Below, one piece after another: positions 28,187 through 40,985 of a stretch of DNA of 64,000 nt. The DNA is from Crossaster papposus (lineage: Eukaryota; Echinodermata; Asteroidea; Velatida; Solasteridae): assembly GCA_037893245.1 (NCBI GenBank), contig JBAIAA010000697.1:930001-994000 (forward strand). The letters are read 5' to 3'. Position numbers and translations under genes: made by a program. The first letter of the stretch is position 1. Each line of letters opens with the position of its first letter. Below the pieces are notes generated by a model that searched no databases, was not told where the DNA came from, and saw only the letters and a program-made list of their open reading frames with translations.

Positions 28187-30325
28187 AATATTGTTTGCAT
28201 TATTATCACATTTTGACCTAATTTGCATACAAATGCAAGGCTAACCCTTATGAATTAATTTAGAGACATTTAAATAATGTCGGGACAAAATCTAATTTTT
28301 TTCATAATTATAATATTGTTTGCATAATTATCATATTTTGACCTAGTTTAAATACAAATGCAAGGTTAACCCCTTATCAATTAATTTAGAGACATTTAAA
28401 TAATTTTGGGACAAAATCCAATTTTTTGCATAATTATATTATTGTTTGCATAATTATCATATTTTGACCTAATTTGCATACAAATGCAAGGCTAACCCCT
28501 TATCAATTACTTCAGAGACATTTAAATAATTTTGGGACAAAATCCAATTTTTGGCATAATTATAATATTTTGTGCATAATTATCATATTTTGACCTAATT
28601 TGCATACAAATGCAAGGCTAACCCCTTATCAATTACTTCAGAGACATTTAAATATATTTGGGACAAAATCAATTTGTTTGCATAATTATCATATTTGTTT
28701 GCATCATTATCATATTTTTTGCATAATTATCATATTTTGACTTAATTTGCATACAAATGCAAGGCTAACCCCTTATCAATTAATTTAGAGACATTTATAT
28801 AATTTTGGGACAAAATCTAATGTTTTGCATAATTATAATATTTATTTGCATAATTATAATATTTTGACCTAATTTGAATACAAATGCAAGGTTAACCCCT
28901 TATCAATTAATTTAGAGGCATTTAAATAATTTTGGGACAAAATCAAATTTTTTGAATAATTATGATATTTTTTGCATAAGTATCATATTTTTTGCATAAT
29001 TATCAGATTTGGACCTAATTGCATACAGATGCAAGGCTAACCCCTATCAATTAATTTAGAGACATTTAAATAATTTTGGGACAAAATCTAATTTTTTGCA
29101 TAATTATAATATTGTTTGCATAATTATAATATTTTGACCTAATTTGAATACAGATGCAAGGCTAACCCCTTATCAATTACTTCAGAGACATTTAATTAAT
29201 GTTGGGACAAAATCTAATTTTTTGCATAATTATAATAGTTTTTGCATAATTATAATATTTTGACCTAATTTGAATACAAATGCAAGGCTAACCCCTTGTC
29301 AATTAATTTAGAAACATTTAAATAATGTTGGGACAAAATCTAATTTTCTGCATAATTATAATATTGTTTGCATAATTATAATATTTTGACCTAATTTGAA
29401 TACAAATGCAAGGCTAATTACCCCTTATCAATTACTTCAGAGACATTTAATTAATTTTGGGACAAAATCTAATTTTTTGCATAATTATAATAGTTTTTGC
29501 ATAATTATAATATTTTGACCTAATTTGAATACAAATGCAAGGCTAACCCCATGTCAATTAATTTAGAAACATTTAAATAATTTTGGGACAAAATCTAATT
29601 GTCTGCATAATTATAATATTGTTTGCATAATTATCATATTTTGACCTAATTTGAATACAAATGCAAGGCTAAGCCCTTATCAATTAATTTAGAGACATTT
29701 AAATAATTTTGGGACAAAATCTAATTTTTTGCATAATTATATTTGTTTGCATCATTATCATATTTTTTGCATAATTATCATATTTTGACCTAATTTGCAT
29801 ACAAATGCAAGGCTAACCTCTTATCAATTAATTTTAGGGACATTTGAATAATTTTGGACAAAATCAAATTTTTTGAATAATTATGATATTTTTTGCATAA
29901 GTATCATATTTTTTGCATAATTATCAGATTTTGACCTAATTGCATACAGATGCAAGGCTAACCCCTATCAATTAATTTAGAGACATTTAAATAATTTTGG
30001 GACAAAATCTAATTTTTTGCATAATTATAATATTGTTTGCATAATTATAATATTTTGACCTAATTTGAATACAGATGCAAGGCTAACCCCTTATCAATTA
30101 CTTCAGTGACATTTAATTAATTTTGGGACAAAATCTAATTTTTTGCATAATTATAATAGTTTTTGCATAATTATAATATTTTGACCTAATTTGAATACAA
30201 ATGCAAGGCTAACCCCTTGTCAATTAATTTAGAAACATTTAAATAATTTTGGGACAAAATCTAATTTTCTGCATAATTATAATATTGTTTGCATAATTAT
30301 AATATTTTGACCTAATTTGAATACA
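28187..30325 (-). repeat. AT-rich tandem array, second fragment
   Basis: The roughly 126-bp unit in inverted orientation (gcaaggctaaccccttatca, atttagagacatttaaataa, gggacaaaatctaatttttt, gcataattataatattttga). It lies between the end of Ngaro-1 and the start of Ngaro-2. No genes. Confidence 0.9.
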
Positions 30326-30688
30326 ACACATTTTACCACATAAAAGGTAAAATTTATTATACTCTACGCAAAAACCCTACATGATTGCTAGTCGCGCAAA
30401 CATTAATGCTCTACCGGATTCAAGTACATGTACATGTATAAGTTGCATGTAAACTGGGATTCTGGTGCAGCCAATAAGAGCCAAGCATCAATTGCGTGCC
30501 GTGTGCAAACGGCCAACTCTAGCGGTCATTGCGGACGTGGCAGTACCACCCAACGCGCTGTGATCTGGCGACAGCCAATCAGCGTCCTGGGTTTTAGAAA
30601 GAGCGCGAAAGCTCCATGAGCCTATACAGAAATCCGCACTTTTAGTCACGGCTTCATTCAATACACATCATCGTTCAATTAAAAAATG
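30326..30688 (+). repeat. Ngaro-2 repeat A1
   Basis: Matches 36239-36602 nearly base for base, from acacattttaccacataaaa to cgttcaattaaaaaatgttt. The short open frame inside (MYMYKLHVNWDSG...) is present in every A copy and is a shadow of the repeat. Confidence 0.9.
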
Positions 30689-30874
30689 TTTAAAAAATGT
30701 TTTATGAATAAACATTTATTGATTTTTAACTACTAATTGCTGGGTCAGTTGCATCGCTGTGGGACGAAAGCAGTCCTGCATCGGCAGGTCTGAGACATCC
30801 ATTGATCGGAGTGTTGTGAACAGTTTAGTGTGAATTTTTGTGGCGAGTACCACCGCAACGTGAGAACTCGGAGC

Positions 30875-32320
30875 GATGCCGCAGCGTCATTTGAAGTCCC
30901 AGGCGCAATCCGATTCCTACGCGGGGACCGGACCGGCCCCGAAGATTGCTCGCACATCTCCGGCCGTGCCAACAGAGGGCGCAACACAGCGAAGACAGCA
31001 GCCGAGTCGGCATGCAATTGAAATGCAAGTGCAACTTCGGTACAGCCTGGCCCTGGGTGCCATGTCTTTGTCAGCGGCCAACTACGGTCCAATCGGCACC
31101 ATGTGGGGTGGCAAGTCATCCTGCAACTTTAGTCAAGCAGGCACCGTATCCTGTGCCTGTGTAGTGGTAGTCAGACTTTGGTCCAGCCGGCACCAGATGT
31201 GATATGGGGTGCCAAGTAAGCCTGCAGCTTGCTTCGAATTCGGTACAGACGGCACCGGTCCCAAGTCGGCTGTGTCAGCAAATCGTCCCACACAATATGG
31301 GGTGCCTGCAAGGTATTTTTTGAAAGCAATACTCTGGAAGAAGACCAGGTAACCTTCTAAAATAGACCGACGGCGACAGTTCAAAAATACAATCTTTTTC
31401 TTTATATTTGCTTTAAGCAAGTTTATACATGTCACTGGGTAACATGAACAACATAGGAATTAATAGCGAGACGGACACACAGGCTGTAGAAGTATATAGA
31501 TATGATCACACGGCATTCGCCTTGTTGTAGTCAAATAGACAAAATTACTTTGTTGTACCGGTACTAATATGCCATTGCGTGGCTACCTCCCAGAATAAAG
31601 GGGGACATTCATCCAAGGCTTGTGGCGTGCGTCTCTAATTCAGTTGATTAATATGCTGGGGAGCACACTGTGTTGCTTTTGAAAACTGTCGGATTTGTGG
31701 GCTTAAAGATGTCAAATTTGTACGACGTTGTCGTCAACTATTCACCACAAATAACGCTGTGCATTGTACACATGTACATGCGCCTAGCGTTGAAGACAAT
31801 TTTAGTTATTAAGTGTACAATTACTCGCTAATTCTTGTTTTGTTAAAGTCGGCATCTAGCTTTCATTCAGCAGGGTGAGTTTACTCCAGACCAGCAGGCG
31901 CCGTACGAGATACCGAGTCAGCCGGCTACTTTGCCAGTTCCGCCGGCAGCTCAGCCGGCAGCTCAGCCAGCATTGGCATCGGCAGTCCTGCAGCAGATGT
32001 GCCATGTATTTCTACTGTCCAGCCATCCCTTGGGTATCAGCCACAGACAGTAGGCTCAATCACCTGTGGGTCGGGTGAGGTCAGTCGGATGATGGGAAGT
32101 GGGCCAGTTACTGGTAGGTCGGTAATGAGCGTAGATAATTTGTCAGAGGCAAGTATTTGTAATGGGCTTAATGCTAATAATAGACCCATATTTATCTCGG
32201 CCCAGGGTAGGCCGATGGCGTCGGGCATTTTGAATCAAACTAGTCTCAATTTGAGCCAAGTGGGTGGAATAAGTACGACGGGGGCCCCGTTATTTTCTAT
32301 GGAAGCTTGTCTATCTATAT
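30875..32320 (+). pseudogene. gag-like region of Ngaro-2
   Basis: Begins with MPQRHLKSQAQSDSYAGTG (30876), followed by basic/Ala-Pro-rich sequence, then several frames. A better preserved frame from 31999 reads PSLGYQPQTVGSITCGSG, SVMSVDNLSEASICNGL and SGILNQTSLNLSQVGG before a stop at 32320. The low-complexity polar composition suits a gag. No zinc knuckle is visible here. Frameshifts and stops separate the pieces; assignment is mostly by position upstream of RT. Confidence 0.5.
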
Positions 32321-32424
32321 AATTGCGTCATCGCCCTGTACAATCACCACCCCAATTGAAATGCATTTGCCCTCGGCTCCTTTGGATGGGGGGAACAACG
32401 TGACCGGCTTAGGGTGCGTGAGTA

Positions 32425-33575
32425 GTGCTGATGAGCCTAGGTCAAAGATTAATTAACGGTCTTTCAAGCAGGAAAGGGTGCGGGATTAGCAAAATCAGAT
32501 ATCAAGTCTGCGTTTCGCCTCCTACCAATCTCACCACAAGATTTAACTTGTCAGACACGCCTAAGCAACTTCCAAACATTAGGTGGGTATTGAAGAGTTC
32601 CCAATGCTACGAAAATACCGCCTCAGGTTCTTGCATATTTGGGGCTAGAATTATTGTGAATTAGTGGCAAGTGAGGGTTCCCTTTGACAAAGTTGACGCA
32701 CTAGGCAGTCAAATTCGGGCAATGCTTGCAAAACCTAAAGCAAAGTACCGCCTCAGGTTCTTGCATATTTGGGGCTAGAATTAATTGTGAATTAGTGGCA
32801 AGTGAGGGTTCCCTTTGACGCACTAGGCAGTCAAATTCGGGCAATGCTTGCAAAACCTAAAGCAAAGTTGGTCCAAATTCAATCCCTTGTTGGTTCTCTC
32901 AATTTCGTGTGCAGGGCTGTGTTGCCAGGTCGGGCTGTTTTTAGGCGGCTTATTTCTTTTACAAAGGGGCAAATCAACCATTGCACAGAGTGCATATAAC
33001 AAATGGGGCAAAGCTTGACCTATTGATGTGGTTAACATTTTTGCGAGAGTACAATGGAGTAACCCCAATTTTGAACCAAGAATGGGATTCGTACGAAACA
33101 CTCACGTTTTTTCACAGATGCTGCGGCTTCTGTTGGTTACTTGGTTTTGGAGCATATTTTAAGGGTCATATTTTAATATTGCTGCAGGGTCGTGGCAGCA
33201 ATGGAGAGAGTCTACCCCATTCATTGCTGCCCCCCCCCCCCCCCCCCCCCTAGAACTACATGTATACCCAATAATTGCGGCTGTCCTTGCATGGAGTCCT
33301 CCTTTGGCCAATAGCAAAGTAAAGTGTTAGTCTGATAACAATGCAGTGTTACACATTATTAACGGTCACCTTGTCCTAAAGCCATGCACTTGATTCATTT
33401 GCTTATTGTGGAGTGTTTGAAATCCCTTATAATTTTTAAGGAAGTTCACATCCCCGGTGTAAAGAATGACAAAACTGATGCATTATCTCGTTTTCAGATG
33501 CCACGCTGCTTTGCCTTAGCCCCCCCGGCCGAGCGAGAGATGACTCCGCTTCCAACTCTTCCCACAGTATGGTAG
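32425..33575 (+). pseudogene. RT/RNase H remnant of Ngaro-2
   Basis: Near 32480-32545 a frame reads GLAKSDIKSAFRLLPISPQD (RT). It then jumps to sequence from the end of RT, so the RT centre is deleted. Next is the RNase H region: LVGSLNFVCRAVLPGRAVFRR (about 32888-32950), KLDLLMWLTFL, FFHRCCGFCWLLGFGAYFKGH (about 33100-33165) and VHIPGVKNDKTDALSRFQ (about 33445-33500). About 120 bp (32621-32745) are tandemly duplicated. A C-run of about 20 at 33229-33250 and several stops break the frame. Confidence 0.75.
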
Positions 33576-33729
33576 AGTATGAAATGCGTAGGTTGCTATA
33601 GCTAGCCTTTGCACGAAATACACAGACGGCATATACACATCAGGGTGGAATGTTTTTTGTGTTTTTCGTCAATCCACAACCGGTAGTCGGGTTGTTAACC
33701 CTTAACGCACAGGTGAGTTCATAGCGTGG

Positions 33730-35020
33730 CTTTCCATACAGCAATATTCTCCAGGACCGATTGCAACATATGTGGCTGGGGTCAGCTGTCGGTACCCAAC
33801 GGACACTTACATGGTAACAAAAGTACTGGAAGGTTGTAGGCGTAGTGTTTCAGGTCAAGACCGCAGGTCCCTTATATCGCTGGCGTTACTTTCACGAATT
33901 ATGACAGTTCTGCCGGAGGTTTGTTTGTCGCAACATGAGGTGACACTTTTTCGCTCCGCTATGCTTCTTGCATTTTTGTTTTTTGCGGGTTTGTGTGTTT
34001 GCAGCAAATTCCCGGGCCAATATGCAGCAGGCAGTTTTGCATAGGTCCGGGTCGATAACATTGTCTTTGCGCCAGACTAAAAACAATCAGCGCAGCCCCC
34101 CCTTATGGGGCGATGTAACCCTCTGCCCATTGTCAGCGCTACTTAAATATATTTACAGTCGCCCTCATACACAGGGCCACGTTTTTGTCACACTGATAGT
34201 CGACCTCTTACCCCGCTACCAGTTTAATAGTGTTGCTAACAGCCTTGTCATGCTGTGGGGTCTCAAACGCGCATTATAGATCGCACTCATTTCGTATGGG
34301 AGCTGCTTCCACTGATTATGCATTGGGCATTCCTTTTGCAGATATACAGGCGACTCAAGTTAGTACGAAAACGAATGCAACAAAATTCCGGTTATTACGA
34401 ACATTATCCTTGGTTCCGGCAAAACTGTGCACGTGTCTATGGGTAAATATTCGCTTATAACGAACATGGTTTGTACGAAATTCCTGTTACAACGAGAATT
34501 CTCGATAACCCCAGAAATTAAAAAAAAAATGTTTATCGATCCATTTTTAACGAAAGCTTAAAAATCCAAGGCTTTTCATTCAGATTGAAATAGTAAGCAG
34601 TATCAGCGATTGATGTTTGTCATGTCAGTTAATTCATCTTGCTGATGAAAAACCTATTTAAAGGGATAGTGCTAATTGCTTGGACAGGCATGGTCGGTAA
34701 TTGTTATATTATTAACACACCTACATGTAACATTTTGCTTCTCATATAACAACAAACAACACATTACGTGTAAATTTGTCTTCATGTTGCAAGGGTGTAT
34801 TTTGGTCTCGTACGTACGGGGTCTATACAAAGTGAACAATGGGTTAGAAACCATTGGGTCAAATAATAAGAAATTCGGATATAATGAACACTTCGACGAG
34901 GTCCCGCGGAGTTCGTTATAACGGGAGTCGACTGTACATTGATGGGCCGATGGCGCTCAGCAGCACTAGCCAGTTACCTTCGTCCCTTCCCCGTACTCAA
35001 TTGCAATGTGGTTTAAGCAA
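33730..35020 (+). pseudogene. tyrosine recombinase of Ngaro-2, split by a Tigger-like MITE
   Basis: The first part reads YVAGVSCRYPTDTYMVTKVLEGCRRS and LSQHEVTLFRSAMLLAFLFF (33765-33995), then after frameshifts SHSFRMGAASTDYALGIPFADI (about 34270-34343) with the HxxR-like SHSFR motif. The MITE at 34344-34937 follows. Beyond it the frame resumes as LMGRWRSAALASYLRPFP (about 34940-34990), the region with the catalytic tyrosine. In Ngaro elements this enzyme inserts the circular cDNA. Inactive here. Confidence 0.75.
34344..34937. mobile_element. Tigger/pogo-like MITE in the recombinase gene
   Basis: Left end caggcgactcaagttagtacg, right end cgttataacgggagtcgactg, flanked by TA on both sides. 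The inner parts keep many cgttataacgaa-like motifs. The termini resemble those of Tigger/pogo elements (cagtcgactcccgttataac). No transposase. The right end of the same insertion is found at 25669-25793 in Ngaro-1. Confidence 0.7.
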
Positions 35021-35039
35021 ATATTTGCATTTGTTTTTG

Positions 35040-35572
35040 TTGTGTTAGGTGTTACCCCGCTAGAGCAAGAGTGTGCATGGATTGTGGGAGACTCCCTGGT
35101 TGGATGGGCGGCGTTCTGTATAGATGTCCCGACTTCAGTAAGGGCGAAGTGGAGCCTGCATGCATCAATTGCAAGATAGGTTGGACAACTTAGGTGAAGT
35201 GCGCATTATTTTAATGCATATTGGGACCAAGGATTTAGTGCAGCTAGACTTTCTTGCGTTCAGGCAGACACTAGCTATCATGCTGGCGGAATGCAGGGGG
35301 AGGTTTCCAAATACCAGGTTTGTTTGGTCATGTATTTTGACCCGCCTATGCTACTATGACGCAAACTCGCAAAAATCAATGGAGCCTGTACGGTGGGCAA
35401 CGAACCGTTGGGCGCGGTCCTGATGCCGTAAGTGAGGAATCAGTGTGCTTGAGCACCCACAATTTACTTGGTCAGCTGCTAACCTATTCCGGATGGATGG
35501 GGTACACCTCTCTGCGGTAGGCAATGCGATCTTTCGGGATAATTTGCGCCGCTGCATTCTGTCCCTGATTTA
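35040..35572 (+). pseudogene. SGNH hydrolase ORF of Ngaro-2
   Basis: The pieces in order are: WIVGDSLVGWAAFCIDVP (35073-35130, block I GDS), a frame change, RIILMHIGTKDLVQLDFLAF (35200-35260, block III), FVWSCILTRLCYYD, and near 35495-35560 the block V region with VHLSAVGNAIF-like coding in a shifted frame (DxxH disturbed by small indels). SGNH/GDSL-type hydrolases are known from some Ngaro elements of deuterostomes; the proposed substrate is an ester, unknown in detail. The copy is broken but better preserved than that of Ngaro-1. Confidence 0.75.
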
Positions 35573-35630
35573 AGTCCCCCTTTGGGTTTTTGGTTCTCTT
35601 TTTCTTCTGTGGGTCGCGCTTCTCGCGATT

Positions 35631-36602
35631 GGCGATTTTTGGTGCCCCAGAAGAGGCCGAGCTCCATAATTCTGGTTTTGAGGAAAATTGTGGTCAATCG
35701 ATACGTTTTAGATTGAATAAACAAATTTGATCAGTTAACAACAATTATTGGGCCCTGTGATGTGCCACACGGACGGTCTGATCCAGTTTAATAACCAGTG
35801 TGGAGATCAAACTTTTATTTAAGAATCTATAGCCTAGGATGTTCCACTCGGGCTATAACCAGTACATTTTGCTATTTGATTGTTGCATGATTAACCCGCA
35901 AATGAGCAGGTTAAGCAAATGCTCAAAATTGAGCACCTCTGATATTTTCCACAACGGCCGTTGGTGAGTGGTCATTGGGTATCACTAGTTGCATTGTGGT
36001 CTGGGGTATCACAATCCTTTTCTTGAGTGTTTTTATTTCTCCATGTGTGGAGTGGTGGTCATGGGTATCACCTAATGTTAATGTTTGGACTATTGGTATG
36101 TGTTTTAGTACTCGTTATCCGGTTTGCCCGTAATCTTTGGTATTCCGGTTGAAGAACGTTGATTAAAATTGAAGCTGTGGCAAGTGACACAAAACAAAAA
36201 ATCTGTCTCTGGTACTTACTTTTGGAGTTTGAGTATAACACATTTTACCACATAAAAGGTAAAATTTATTATACTCTACGCAAAAACCCTACATGATTGC
36301 TAGTCGCGCAAACATTAATGCTCTACCGGATTCAAGTACATGTACATGTATAAGTTGCATGTAAACTGGGATTCTGGTGCAGCCAATAAGAGCCAAGCAT
36401 CAATTGCGTGCCGTGTGCAAACGGCCAACTCTAGCGGTCATTGCGGACGTGGCAGTACCACCCAACGCGCTGTGATCTGGCGACAGCCAATCAGCGTCCT
36501 GGGTTTTAGAAAGAGCGCGAAAGCTCCATGAGCCTATACAGAAATCCGCACTTTTAGTCACGGCTTCATTCAATACACATCATCGTTCAATTAAAAAATG
36601 TT
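35631..36602 (+). repeat. Ngaro-2 repeats B1 (35631-36238) and A2 (36239-36602)
   Basis: B1 begins ggcgatttttggtgcc and ends gtttgagtat; A2 follows without a gap with aacacattttaccacataaa. Together they match 26486-27465 of Ngaro-1. Confidence 0.9.
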
Positions 36603-36696
36603 TCCCACCTCCTCCCCTGAAACCCTCCTTGATCGCAGGGGGGGGGGGGGGGGGGGCACGTTGATTTAGCCAATCGAGGTGTTTTAGACCACGGTA

Positions 36697-37305
36697 GGCG
36701 ATTTTTGGTGCCCCAGAAGAGGCCGAGCTCCATAATTCTGGTTTTGAGGAAAATTGTGGTCAATCGATACGTTTTAGATTGAATAAACAAATTTGATCAG
36801 TTAACAACAATTATTGGGCCCTGTGATGTGCCACACGGACGGTCTGATCCAGTTTAATAACCAGTGTGGAGATCAAACTTTTATTTAAGAATCTATAGCC
36901 TAGGATGTTCCACTCGGGCTATAACCAGTACATTTTGCTATTTGATTGTTGCATGATTAACCCGCAAATGAGCAGGTTAAGCAAATGCTCAAAATTGAGC
37001 ACCTCTGATATTTTCCACAACGGCCGTTGGTGAGTGGTCATTGGGTATCACTAGTTGCATTGTGGTCTGGGGTATCACAATCCTTTTCTTGAGTGTTTTT
37101 ATTTCTCCATGTGTGGAGTGGTGGTCATGGGTATCACCTAATGTTAATGTTTGGACTATTGGTATGTGTTTTAGTACTCGTTATCCGGTTTGCCCGTAAT
37201 CTTTGGTATTCCGGTTGAAGAACGTTGATTAAAATTGAAGCTGTGGCAAGTGACACAAAACAAAAAATCTGTCTCTGGTACTTACTTTTGGAGTTTGAGT
37301 ATAAA
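36697..37305 (+). repeat. Ngaro-2 repeat B2
   Basis: Near-identical to 35631-36238, preceded by a 94-bp spacer with a G-run (about 36638-36656). It ends at gtttgagtat, where the AT-rich array resumes with aaatgcaaggctaacccc. Confidence 0.9.
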
Positions 37306-40300
37306 TGCAAGGCTAACCCCTTATCAATTACTTCAGAGACATTTAATTAATTTTGGGACAAAATCTAATTTTCTGCATAATTATAATATTGTTTGCATAA
37401 TTATAATATTTTGACCTAATTTGAATACAAATGCAAGGCTAAGCCCTTATCAATTAATTTAGAGACATTTAAATAATTTTAGGACAAAATCAAATTGTTT
37501 ACATAATTATCATATTTTTTGCATAATTATCATATTTTGACCTAATTTGTATACAAATGCAAGGCTAACGCCTTATCATTTTAATAATTTTGGGACATTT
37601 GAATAATTTTGGGACAAAATCAAGTTTTTGGCATAATTATCATATTGTGACCTAATTTGAATACAAATGCAAAGCTAACATCTTATCAATTAATTGAATA
37701 ATTTTAGGACAAAATAAATTTGTTTACATAATTATTATATTGTTTGCATAATTATCATATTTTGACCTAATTTGCATACAAATGCAATGGTAACCCCTTA
37801 TCAATTATTTGTAGGGACATTTAAATAATTGTTGGACAAAATCTAATTTTTGCATAATTATATTGTTGGCATAATTATCATATTTTGACCTAATTTGAAT
37901 ACAAATGCAAAGCTAACCGCTTATCAATTAATTGAATAATTTTGGGACAAAATCTAATTTGTTGCATAATTATAATATTGTTTGCATAATTATAATATTT
38001 TGACCTAATTTGAATACAGATGCAAGGCTAACCCCTTATCAATTACTTCAGAGACATTTAATTAATTTTGGGACAAAATCTAATTTTTTGCATAATTATA
38101 ATAGTTTTTGCATAATTATAATATTTTGACCTAATTTGAATACAAATGCAAGGCTAACCCCTTGTCAATTAATTGAGAAACATTTAAATAATTTTGGGAC
38201 AAAATCTAATTTTTTGCATAATTATAATAGTTTTTGCATAATTATAATATTTGGACCTAATTTGAATACAAATGCAAGGCTAACCCCTTGTCAATTAATT
38301 TAGAAACATTTAAATAATTTTGGGACAAAATCTAATTTTCTGCATAATTATAATATTGTTTGCATAATTATAATATTTTGACCTAATTTGAATACAAATG
38401 CAAGGCTAAGCCCTTATCAATTAATTTAGAGACATTTAAATAATTTTGGGACAAAATCTAATTTTTTGCATAATTATATTTGTTTGCATCATTATCATAT
38501 TTTTTTCATAATTATCATATTTTGACCTAATTTGCATACAAATGCAAGGCTAACCTCTTATCAATTAATTTTAGGGACATTTGAATAATTTTGGACAAAA
38601 TCAAATTTTTTGAATAATTATGATATTTTTTGCATAAGTATCATATTTTTTGCATAATTATCAGATTTTGACCTAATTGCATACAGATGCAAGGCTAACC
38701 CCTATCAATTAATTTAGAGACATTTAAATAATTTTGGGACAAAATCTAATTTTTGGCATAATTATAATATTGTTTGCATAATTATAATATTTTGACCTAA
38801 TTTGAATACAGATGCAAGGCTAACCCCTTATCAATTACTTCAGAGACATTTAATTAATTTTGGGACAAAATCTAATTTTTTGCATAATTATAATAGTTTT
38901 TGCATAATTATAATATTTTGACCTAATTTGAATACAAATGCAAGGCTAACCCCTTGTCAATTAATTTAGAAACATTTAAATAATTTTGGGACAAAATCTA
39001 ATTTTCTGCATAATTATAATATTGTTTGCATAATTATAATATTTTGACCTAATTTGAATACAAATGCAAGGCTAACCCCTTATCAATTACTTCAGAGACA
39101 TTTAATTAATTTTGGGACAAAATCTAATTTTTTGCATAATTATAATAGTTTTTGCATAATTATAATATTTTGACCTAATTTGAATACAAATGCAAGGCTA
39201 ACCCCTTGTCAATTAATTTAGAAACATTTAAATAATTTTGGGACAAAATCTAATTTTTTGCATAATTATATTTGTTTGCATCATTATCATATTTTGACCT
39301 AATTTGCATACAAATGCAAGGCTAACCTCTTATCAATTAATTTTAGGGACATTTGAATAATTTTGGACAAAATCAAATTGTTTACATAATTATCATATTT
39401 TTTGCATAATTATCATATTTTGACCTAATTTGTATACAAATGCAAGGCTAACGCCTTATCATTTTAATAATTTTGGGACATTTGAATAATTTTGGGACAA
39501 AATCAAGTTTTTGGCATAATTATCATATTGTGACCTAATTTGAATACAAATGCAAAGCTAACCTCTTATCAATTAATTGAATAATTTTAGGACAAAATAA
39601 ATTTGTTTACATAATTATTATATTGTTTGCATAATTATCATATTTTGACCTAATTTGCATACAAATGCAATGGTAACCCCTTATCAATTATTTGTAGGGA
39701 CATTTAAATAATTGTTGGACAAAATCTAATTTTTGCATAATTATATTGTTGGCATAATTATCATATTTTGACCTAATTTGAATACAAATGCAAAGCTAAC
39801 CGCTTATCAATTAATTGAATAATTTTGGGACAAAATCTAATTTGTTGCATAATTATAATATTGTTTGCATAATTATAATATTTTGACCTAATTTGAATAC
39901 AGATGCAAGGCTAACCCCTTATCAATTACTTCAGAGACATTTAATTAATTTTGGGACAAAATCTAATTTTTTGCATAATTATAATAGTTTTTGCATAATT
40001 ATAATATTTTGACCTAATTTGAATACAAATGCAAGGCTAACCCCTTGTCAATTAATTTAGAAACATTTAAATAATTTTGGGACAAAATCTAATTTTCTGC
40101 ATAATTATAATATTGTTTGCATAATTATAATATTTTGACCTAATTTGAATACAAATGCAAGGCTAACCCCTTATCAATTACTTCAGAGACATTTAATTAA
40201 TTTTGGGACAAAATCTAATTTTTTGCATAATTATAATAGTTTTTGCATAATTATAATATTTTGACCTAATTTGAATACAAATGCAAGGCTAACCCCTTGT

Positions 40301-40985
40301 CAATTAATTTAGAAACATTTAAATAATTTTGGGACAAAATCTAATTTTTTGCATAATTATATTTGTTTGCATCATTATCATATTTTGACCTAATTTGCAT
40401 ACAAATGCAAGGCTAACCTCTTATCAATTAATTTTAGGGACATTTGAATAATTTTGGACAAAATCAAATTGTTTACATAATTATCATATTTTTTGCATAA
40501 TTATCATATTTTGACCTAATTTGTATACAAATGCAAGGCTAACGCCTTATCATTTTAATAATTTTGGGACATTTGAATAATTTTGGGACAAAATCAAGTT
40601 TTTGGCATAATTATCATATTGTGACCTAATTTGAATACAAATGCAAAGCTAACCTCTTATCAATTAATTGAATAATTTTAGGACAAAATAAATTTGTTTA
40701 CATAATTATTATATTGTTTGCATAATTATCATATTTTGACCTAATTTGCATACAAATGCAATGGTAACCCCTTATCAATTATTTGTAGGGACATTTAAAT
40801 AATTGTTGGACAAAATCTAATTTTTGCATAATTATATTGTTGGCATAATTATCATATTTTGACCTAATTTGAATACAAATGCAAAGCTAACCGCTTATCA
40901 ATTAATTGAATAATTTTGGGACAAAATCAAATTTGTTGCATAATTATCATATTTTTTGCATAATTATCATATTTTGACTTTATTT
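37306..40985 (-). repeat. AT-rich tandem array, third and longest fragment
   Basis: The inverted roughly 126-bp unit with variants. A higher-order duplication of about 1.09 kb is clear: 39290-40380 recurs at about 40381-40985 and beyond in register (landmark tttacataattatcatattt at 39381 and 40472; a third occurrence at about 37498). Recent unequal exchange is likely. No genes. Confidence 0.9.

Larger units (their letters stand above)
30326..37305 (+). mobile_element. Ngaro-2: Ngaro-type retroelement with complete A1-B1-A2-B2 ends
   Basis: A1 is at 30326-30688, internal genes at 30689-35630, B1 at 35631-36238, A2 at 36239-36602, a 94-bp spacer, and B2 at 36697-37305. This split direct repeat arrangement is known for Ngaro/PAT/VIPER tyrosine-recombinase retrotransposons. 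The flanks read gacctaatttgaatacaa | element | atgcaaggctaacccc, so it sits in an AT-rich unit without an obvious target duplication, as expected for recombinase-mediated integration. The genes (gag, RT, RNase H, recombinase, SGNH hydrolase) are all disrupted, so any mobility would need proteins from elsewhere. Confidence 0.85.
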
